Of a DNA stretch of 64,000 nt, positions 58,352 through 64,000 are shown in pieces. The notes under the pieces are model-generated. The model was not told the DNA's origin, did no database searches, and saw nothing but the letters and a program-made list of their open reading frames with translations. The DNA is from Vibrio sp. DW001 (GTDB lineage Bacteria > Pseudomonadota > Gammaproteobacteria > Enterobacterales > Vibrionaceae). The DNA lies in contig NZ_CP091975.1 of assembly GCF_029016285.1 (NCBI RefSeq), positions 124,001-188,000 on the forward strand, given 5' to 3'. The position numbers and the translations under genes are program-made. Every line of letters starts with the position of its first letter. Position 1 is the first letter of the stretch.

Positions 58352-59128
58352 ATGAAAAAGCACACTTTGTCGGTCATTGTTATTACAAAAAATGAAGAGG
58401 ACCGAATAGAAGCCTGTTTAAAGTCTGTAGTTGGTATTGCTGACGAGCTTATTGTTTTAGATAGTGGTTCAACAGACAACACGGTTGAGCTTTGTAAAAA
58501 GTATACCGATCATGTCGAGATCACCGACTGGCCCGGTTTTGGCAAACAAAAGCAACGAGCACTTGAAAAGGCGACGTGTGATTGGGTGCTATCGATTGAT
58601 GCGGATGAAGCACTAGATGAAACGATGGCGCACGCTTTACAATCCTTACTTGAGCAAGAAAGCATTAAGCATAGCGCCTATAAACTGCCCTGGGGAGTCA
58701 CCTTGTATGGCAAGACGCTTCGCTACGGAAGAAGTGCTCGTTCAGTATTAAGATTATTCAAACGTGACGGTGCCAGATATACTTTAGATGAAGTGCATGA
58801 AACGGTCATTCCAGTGGCAGGAAGTACTGGTGTACTGAAAGGGTTTTTACTGCACTATACCCATCGGGATTTTGGCCACGGTTTGAATAAAGCCGCGAGA
58901 TATGCATGGCTCGGTTCGCAAAAGTATCAACGGAAAGGAAGAAAATCGCACGGTTTAATTATTGCGCTATTAAGATCTATTTGGACGTTTTTCTTAATCT
59001 ACGTGTTGAGAAGAGGGTTCTTAGACGGTGGTGTAGGGTTTATAGTGGCAATGACGTATGCGCAGGTGAACTTTAATAAGTATGCTGGTTTATGGGTATT
59101 GGAAAATGAGTCTCGAATTAAAAAATAA
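58352..59128 (+). CDS. waaE: LPS core glycosyltransferase family 2 (WaaE/KdtX type)
   Basis: 258 residues. The GT-A N-terminus is LSVIVITKNEEDRIEACL, the metal site is SIDADEAL (DxD, about 83-86), and a C-terminal hydrophobic segment (about 205-222) anchors it to the membrane. WaaE/KdtX proteins add a beta-1,4-glucose to inner-core heptose. The position next to waaA supports this; the exact sugar is inferred. Confidence 0.87.
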   Translation: MKKHTLSVIVITKNEEDRIEACLKSVVGIADELIVLDSGSTDNTVELCKKYTDHVEITDWPGFGKQKQRALEKATCDWVLSIDADEALDETMAHALQSLLEQESIKHSAYKLPWGVTLYGKTLRYGRSARSVLRLFKRDGARYTLDEVHETVIPVAGSTGVLKGFLLHYTHRDFGHGLNKAARYAWLGSQKYQRKGRKSHGLIIALLRSIWTFFLIYVLRRGFLDGGVGFIVAMTYAQVNFNKYAGLWVLENESRIKK

Positions 59129-59140
59129 TAAGAGAATAAA

Positions 59141-60223
59141 ATGAAAGTATTAGTGTGTGCTTCTTATCTACATGCATGGAATAGCTTGCGACCAGAATCG
59201 GCCATTTTTATGGAAATGGTCCGTCAAGGTCACCAAGTGACTATTATGACTCAAGGTGAGTCTGAGCATGTGAGTAAGCTTGAAGAGAGTGGCATTAAAG
59301 TCATCGATGCTTATCCTAAGCGTAAGATCTGTTTACAAACTATAAAAAAAATCAGAACAGAACTTAAAGCGGGTAATTATGATGTCTGTTATGCGTTTAA
59401 TTCTAAAACCATCCCTAATGCTGCGTTTGCTTGTATCGGGATAGACGTCAAACTTGTTGTTTATCGAGGCACTACCGGTGGCCTTTATCGACATGACCCA
59501 AGTGCGTATCTCACGCAATTGCATCCACGAGTTGACGGTATCGTTTGTGTGTCCGACGCTGTAAGACAAGATGTGGTTAAGCGAGTATGGAAAAATAGAG
59601 ATCATGTGGTGACAATCTATAAAGGTCACGAACTCGATTGGTATAAAGTACCCGCAACGGATAGAGGCTCTTTGGGGTTAAAAGAGACCGATGTTGTCGC
59701 GATAACGGCTGCGCATGTAAGACCGAGCAAAGGTATTTCTGTTCTTTTGCAGGCGAGTAAATATATAACAGCGCCAAATTTTCACTTAATCTTAGCGGGT
59801 AGTGGTTTTGAACCTCATTTTCAAGAAATGAAAGACAGCCCGATGAGCGACAGAATACATTACATTGGTCACCGAACCGATATTCCCTCTTTGATGTGCA
59901 TGGCTGATTTTCAGATACAACCATCGGTAAGTGGAGAAGGCTTGCCAAGGACGATTATTGAAGCGATGGCTAACGGGACCACTTCGGTCGTCACCACCAC
60001 AGGTGGTGGCCCAGAGTTAGTGGTCGATGGAAGTACGGGTTATATCGTGCCAACCTCGAATGCAAAAGCACTTGGTGAAGCGATGAATATATTGGCCCAG
60101 GATAAGAATAAATGTCTTGAGATGGGCGAAGCGGCAAAGCAACGGTTGCAGAGTCACTTTACTTCTCAGGTAACGGTTAAGAAGCATTTGGATTTCTTCG
60201 AATTATTGTTGAACGAAAATTGA
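59141..60223 (+). CDS. Glycosyltransferase family 4 protein
   Basis: 360 residues, GT-B fold. The donor-binding half shows AAHVRPSKGISVLLQA (about 188), the QPSVSGEGLPRTIIEAMANGT EX7E-type motif in two blocks (about 263-283), and GGGPELVVDG. It begins 13 bp after the waaE-like gene. Likely adds a sugar to the outer core; specificity is unknown. Confidence 0.88.
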   Translation: MKVLVCASYLHAWNSLRPESAIFMEMVRQGHQVTIMTQGESEHVSKLEESGIKVIDAYPKRKICLQTIKKIRTELKAGNYDVCYAFNSKTIPNAAFACIGIDVKLVVYRGTTGGLYRHDPSAYLTQLHPRVDGIVCVSDAVRQDVVKRVWKNRDHVVTIYKGHELDWYKVPATDRGSLGLKETDVVAITAAHVRPSKGISVLLQASKYITAPNFHLILAGSGFEPHFQEMKDSPMSDRIHYIGHRTDIPSLMCMADFQIQPSVSGEGLPRTIIEAMANGTTSVVTTTGGGPELVVDGSTGYIVPTSNAKALGEAMNILAQDKNKCLEMGEAAKQRLQSHFTSQVTVKKHLDFFELLLNEN

Positions 60224-60358
60224 TAAATGCTTGACTAAATAACAACGTGAGCTTCATAAGTAACGTTATGACAATGCCGCAGTTACGTAAAGTGGCATGC
60301 TAATATTAGATTACTTTATGACGGTCGAATTGAAAAATTGATAAGAGTTAAATTACCT

Positions 60359-61372
60359 ATGCTAAACAATAAAACAGTACTCATCACAGGCGGAACCGGT
60401 TCCTTTGGTAAACAGTTCATTAAGACTATACTGGAGCGATATCAAGATGTTAAAAAGATCATTATTTATTCTCGTGATGAATTAAAACAGTTTGAGTTAA
60501 AGCAGAAATACCCTCAAAAGGATTACCCTCAACTTCGTTTCTTTATCGGTGATGTGCGTGACCGTTTACGTATGATTCAAGCCTGTGAGGGTGTTGATGT
60601 CATTATTCACGCTGCAGCAATTAAGCAAGTGGATACGGCTGAGTACAACCCAACGGAATGCATTCGTACCAATATTGATGGTGCAGAGAATGTAATTCAA
60701 GCAGCGCTTCAGTGTGGTGTAAAAGACGTGGTTGCGTTGTCTACTGATAAAGCATGTGCACCTATCAACCTATATGGCGCAACAAAACTTGCATCTGACA
60801 AATTATTTGCGGCAGCAAATAATATTCGTGGTTCGAAAGACATCAAGTTCAGTGTGGTTCGCTACGGTAACGTAATGGGTTCACGAGGTTCTGTCATTCC
60901 ATTTTTTATGGACAGAAAAAAAGAAGGCCTATTGCCTATCACGCATGAAGAGATGACCCGTTTCAATATATCCCTTCAAGATGGTGTAAACATGGTGATG
61001 TATGCGATTCAACATCATCTTGGTGGAGAAATCTTCATTCCAAAGATCCCTTCTTACAAAATACTAGATATAGCCGAAGCGATTGCACCTGAATGCAAAA
61101 CAAAGGTGGTGGGTATCCGTCCTGGTGAGAAGCTTCATGAAGAAATGATTACAGATACGGATTCTCTCAATACCATTGATCTTGGTAAGTATTATGCCAT
61201 TCTGCCTTCAGTTTCATTTACTTACACTGAAGATGAATATATGGATCACCATAAGGCAGAAAAAGTACCGTTTGGGTTTAAGTACAATTCTGGAACCAAC
61301 ACCGAGTGGGAAACTATCCAAGGTTTACGTGATCTCATAAAAGAACATGTTGACCCTAATTTTTCAGTGTGA
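60359..61372 (+). CDS. pseB: UDP-N-acetylglucosamine 4,6-dehydratase (inverting), PseB
   Basis: 337 residues from the ATG of MLNNKTVLITGG; an in-frame TTG seven codons upstream has no better ribosome site. Extended SDR: cofactor site GGTGSFGKQ (about 10-18), STDKACAP with the catalytic Asp-Lys, and YGATK. It starts pseudaminic acid synthesis from UDP-GlcNAc. The 135-bp gap to the GT4 gene suggests a new promoter. Confidence 0.92.
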   Translation: MLNNKTVLITGGTGSFGKQFIKTILERYQDVKKIIIYSRDELKQFELKQKYPQKDYPQLRFFIGDVRDRLRMIQACEGVDVIIHAAAIKQVDTAEYNPTECIRTNIDGAENVIQAALQCGVKDVVALSTDKACAPINLYGATKLASDKLFAAANNIRGSKDIKFSVVRYGNVMGSRGSVIPFFMDRKKEGLLPITHEEMTRFNISLQDGVNMVMYAIQHHLGGEIFIPKIPSYKILDIAEAIAPECKTKVVGIRPGEKLHEEMITDTDSLNTIDLGKYYAILPSVSFTYTEDEYMDHHKAEKVPFGFKYNSGTNTEWETIQGLRDLIKEHVDPNFSV

Positions 61373-61381
61373 GGAAAGGCT

Positions 61382-62539
61382 GTGATTCCATACGGTAGAC
61401 AAGATATTACTCAACAAGATATCGATGCGGTTGTTGAAGTACTGAAATCAGATTTTTTAACACAAGGACCAAAGGTTCCTGCGTTTGAAAAATCGTTGAC
61501 GAATGTGACGGGTGCAAACTATGCGCTAGCGGTAAACAGTGCGACGTCGGCTCTGCATATCGCGTGTTTGGCTCTAGAGCTTGGTGAAGGGGATATTCTC
61601 TGGACCTCTCCAACCACCTTTGTAGCCTCGGCAAATTGCGGGCTATATTGTGGCGCTAAGGTCAATTTTGTAGATATCGATCCTGATACCTATAATATGT
61701 GTCCGAAAAAATTACAGCAAAAGCTTATCGAAGCAAAAAAAGCGAAGTGTTTGCCTAAAGTCGTTGTCCCAGTACATTTGTGCGGGCAGTCTTGTGACAT
61801 GGAGGTGATACACGAACTGTCTAAAGAGTTTGGCTTTAAAATCATAGAAGATGCCTCGCATGCGATAGGTGGACGCTATAAAGAAAGCGTCGTGGGAAGT
61901 TGTGATTTTTCGGATATTACCGTATTTAGTTTTCATCCAGTAAAAATTGTAACCACCGCGGAAGGTGGTGCCGCGCTCACCAATGATAAAACCCTCGCTG
62001 ATAAGATGAATCTGTTTAGAAGCCATGGTGTGACTCGAGATCCTGATCTAATGGAAGGTGAGTCTCATGGTGGTTGGTACTATGAGCAGGTAGAACTTGG
62101 CTATAATTATAGAATGACAGAGTTACAAGCGGCTTTAGGTGTTTCTCAGATGGAGCGTTTGAGTGCTTTTGTTAGTGAGAGACACAAGCTCGCAAACAAG
62201 TACTATCAGCTTTTGTCGGGTTTACCCATCGTGCTTCCAATCCAATTAGAAGGTACCTATTCGGGGCTGCATCTGTATGTTATTCGCCTAAAACTTGATG
62301 AGATATCTAAAACCCATTTGCAGGTATTTAACGAACTGCGAGAAAAAGGCATTGGTGTTAATCTTCACTATATCCCGGTACATACTCAACCGTATTATCA
62401 AAAAATGGGCTTTAAGTGGGGGGATTTTCCTGAATCAGAACGTTACTATCAAGAAGCGATATCTTTGCCTATGTTCCATTTGATGTCAGAAGATCAACAA
62501 AGTGACGTCGTTACTGCCATTAAAGAGACCCTAAAATGA
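61382..62539 (+). CDS. pseC: UDP-4-amino-4,6-dideoxy-sugar aminotransferase, PseC
   Basis: 385 residues from a GTG preceded by GAGGAAAGG. DegT/DnrJ/EryC1 fold: ALAVNSATSALHIACLALELG, PLP contact EDASHAIG, and Schiff-base lysine in FSFHPVKIVTTAEGG (about 184). It aminates the PseB product at C4. The stop overlaps the start of the next gene (ATGA), indicating coupling. Confidence 0.93.
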   Translation: MIPYGRQDITQQDIDAVVEVLKSDFLTQGPKVPAFEKSLTNVTGANYALAVNSATSALHIACLALELGEGDILWTSPTTFVASANCGLYCGAKVNFVDIDPDTYNMCPKKLQQKLIEAKKAKCLPKVVVPVHLCGQSCDMEVIHELSKEFGFKIIEDASHAIGGRYKESVVGSCDFSDITVFSFHPVKIVTTAEGGAALTNDKTLADKMNLFRSHGVTRDPDLMEGESHGGWYYEQVELGYNYRMTELQAALGVSQMERLSAFVSERHKLANKYYQLLSGLPIVLPIQLEGTYSGLHLYVIRLKLDEISKTHLQVFNELREKGIGVNLHYIPVHTQPYYQKMGFKWGDFPESERYYQEAISLPMFHLMSEDQQSDVVTAIKETLK

Positions 62540-64000
62540 AAGTCGTCGTTGGGCTGCAAGCAAGAACAAACTCTAGCCGTCTTCCGGGAAAAGTGTTGTT
62601 ACCGATTGGAGGGATGCCTTTATCGGTACTCGCTGCGAAAAGAGCGGTTAATAATAAACAATTTGATCTTAAAGTTCTTACCTCTGAAGAAGCAACGGAT
62701 GATCACTTATGTCATACGTTAGAGTCTCACAACGTCCCTTATTTTCGAGGGAGTTTAAATAATGTATTAGATCGGTTTGTTAAAGCGTTTTCAGAATATG
62801 ACGATGAAACGATAGTGGTTCGTTTAACGGCCGATAATGTTGTCCCAGATGCAGAATTCATTGCTGAAGTTATTCAAGAGCTTATAGGTTCGTCATTAAT
62901 GTATCTTTGTGCAAACGGAGAAGCCTCTGGCCTTCCTTATGGTATGTCTGTAGAGGTTACCTACCTGTCTTGTCTACGTGAAGCGAATGCGTCGACCTCT
63001 GACGCTTTTGACCAAGAGCATGTAACCCCTTACGTACGCCACAAATATGGAGACCGCTATTTAACCACCTATGCTGACAAGCAATTAGGTCACCTGCGTT
63101 GTACTGTAGACAGCTTTGATGACTATATACACATGTCTACATTATTCGACTCAATTGAAAATCCTTTGGATGTGTCTTGTTGGGAACTGGTCGATAGGTT
63201 GAAAGCGGATTTTAAGGGAGTAGGCAAGGCTGAAAAGCTTGTATTGGGAAGTGTTCAATTAGGTCTTAACTATGGTATCAATAATGATGCTGGCCAACCG
63301 AATATAGAACAGGCTCATGACATGTTGTCTAGCGCGATTAATTTAGGCGTTTCCTATATCGATACCGCTCGAGCTTACGGTGAAAGTGAAGCTGTAATCG
63401 GTAAGTGGTTAACACAAGGTTGGCAAGGTCGACAGACCGTCATCACGAAATTAGATCCGCTTGCAACGATAAATGAAAATACCAGTGAAGCATTAGTGCA
63501 AAATCTGGTCGAAAATTCCGTTTTACGTTCTTGTAAAAATCTAAAACTAGATAAGCTAGATGTATTGATGTTACACAGAACATCTCATATTACGGCATTT
63601 AATGGTGTGATTTTTGAGAAACTGAAAGCCCTCAAATCTGAAGGTTATATTGAAAAACTAGGTGCATCTGTGCAATCGGCACAGGAACTGGAGCTCGCAC
63701 TTTCTAACGCTGATATTTCAATCATCCAATTGCCATTTAACATACTTGACTATCGTTGGAATGACTTAATTCCTCTGATTCTTCAAGAGAAGAAAAAACG
63801 TGACCTTATTATTCATGTAAGAAGTGTTTTTCTACAAGGGCTACTGTTAACGGATAAAAAAGAGCTTTGGGCAAAGGCATGTGATAATCAAACAGAAATA
63901 CCAGATTGGCTAAAAAGACACGTTGAAGAAACCAACTCTAACAATGTACATCAACTCTGTATTCGCTACGTTTTGTCTCAAATTTGGATTGATGGGTTAG
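62536..64000 (+). CDS. Cytidylyltransferase / aldo-keto reductase fusion (3' partial)
   Basis: At least 488 codons, open to the end of the window. Residues 1-~225 are a SpsF/PseF-type cytidylyltransferase, with the signature LQARTNSSRLPGKVLLPIGG and a DNVVPD metal segment. Residues ~233 onward are an aldo-keto reductase: GSVQLGLNYGI, then all four catalytic positions (Asp and Tyr in YIDTARAYGES, Lys in VITKLDP, His in LMLHRTS). The first domain would activate the nonulosonic acid with CMP; the second could reduce a sugar intermediate. Coupled to pseC by a 4-bp overlap. Confidence 0.88.
   Translation, partial: MKVVVGLQARTNSSRLPGKVLLPIGGMPLSVLAAKRAVNNKQFDLKVLTSEEATDDHLCHTLESHNVPYFRGSLNNVLDRFVKAFSEYDDETIVVRLTADNVVPDAEFIAEVIQELIGSSLMYLCANGEASGLPYGMSVEVTYLSCLREANASTSDAFDQEHVTPYVRHKYGDRYLTTYADKQLGHLRCTVDSFDDYIHMSTLFDSIENPLDVSCWELVDRLKADFKGVGKAEKLVLGSVQLGLNYGINNDAGQPNIEQAHDMLSSAINLGVSYIDTARAYGESEAVIGKWLTQGWQGRQTVITKLDPLATINENTSEALVQNLVENSVLRSCKNLKLDKLDVLMLHRTSHITAFNGVIFEKLKALKSEGYIEKLGASVQSAQELELALSNADISIIQLPFNILDYRWNDLIPLILQEKKKRDLIIHVRSVFLQGLLLTDKKELWAKACDNQTEIPDWLKRHVEETNSNNVHQLCIRYVLSQIWIDGL

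Overview
The window looks like part of a chromosome of a Vibrionaceae member (Vibrio or a close relative). This rests on gene order and protein resemblance, not on a database search. A complete general secretion (type II) operon, epsC to epsN, follows pckA-hslO-hslR. It is followed by nudE-cysQ, nfuA, gntX, bioH and tex, then gmk-rpoZ-spoT-trmH, yicC/rph/pyrE/slmA/coaBC/radC, rpmB-rpmG, mutM/coaD and an LPS-core locus. These are all familiar neighbourhoods in vibrios.

Layout. 1-6 kb: end of a GNAT/hot-dog fusion (YiiD type), an AsmA-like protein, pckA, and the heat-shock redox pair hslR-hslO. 6.2-17.5 kb: twelve type II secretion genes in one tightly overlapping operon. 17.6-24.4 kb: nudE, cysQ, nfuA, gntX, bioH, a small uncharacterised gene behind a leader with mutually exclusive hairpins, and tex. 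24.6-28.4 kb: an unusual module made of an exported protein with four retropepsin-like units (two with DTGAD motifs, two without), an overlapping ECF-type sigma factor, a terminator-like hairpin, a YraQ/ArsP-type permease and a 78-residue CxxC thioredoxin-like protein. 28.5-32.5 kb: trmH, spoT, rpoZ, gmk. 32.5-41.1 kb: an accessory island for uptake and isomerisation of unsaturated uronates (pectin or alginate breakdown products). It holds a TRAP transporter, a cupin of KdgF type, two SDR enzymes including KduD, KduI, YgjV, an unknown protein and an IclR regulator; inverted repeats and CRP-like sites lie in its control regions. 41.4-50.4 kb: yicC, rph, pyrE, lpxL-type acyltransferase, slmA, a possible relic of dut, coaBC, radC, hldE, rpmB, rpmG. 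50.5-51.8 kb: a five-unit tandem array of a 248-bp palindrome-rich repeat. 51.9-60.2 kb: a membrane protein, mutM, coaD and LPS inner-core genes (GT9, kdkA, waaA, CDP-glycerol transferase-like, waaE-like, GT4). 60.3-64 kb: start of a nonulosonic (pseudaminic-type) acid cluster, pseB, pseC and a cytidylyltransferase/aldo-keto reductase fusion that runs off the window.

How the genes work together. The envelope is the main theme: secretion of exoproteins, supply of heptose (hldE), Kdo (waaA, kdkA) and acyl chains (lpxL) for LPS, and nonulosonate decoration. The uronate island would feed imported unsaturated uronates through the cupin, KduI and KduD towards 2-keto-3-deoxygluconate. No KDG kinase, aldolase or lyase is in view, so the pathway must be completed elsewhere.

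The most unusual items are the four-unit retropepsin/sigma/permease/thioredoxin module, the palindromic 248-bp array with a related single copy 4 kb away, the small membrane ORF behind a probable regulated promoter next to the IclR gene, the possible dut relic, and the terminal fusion gene.
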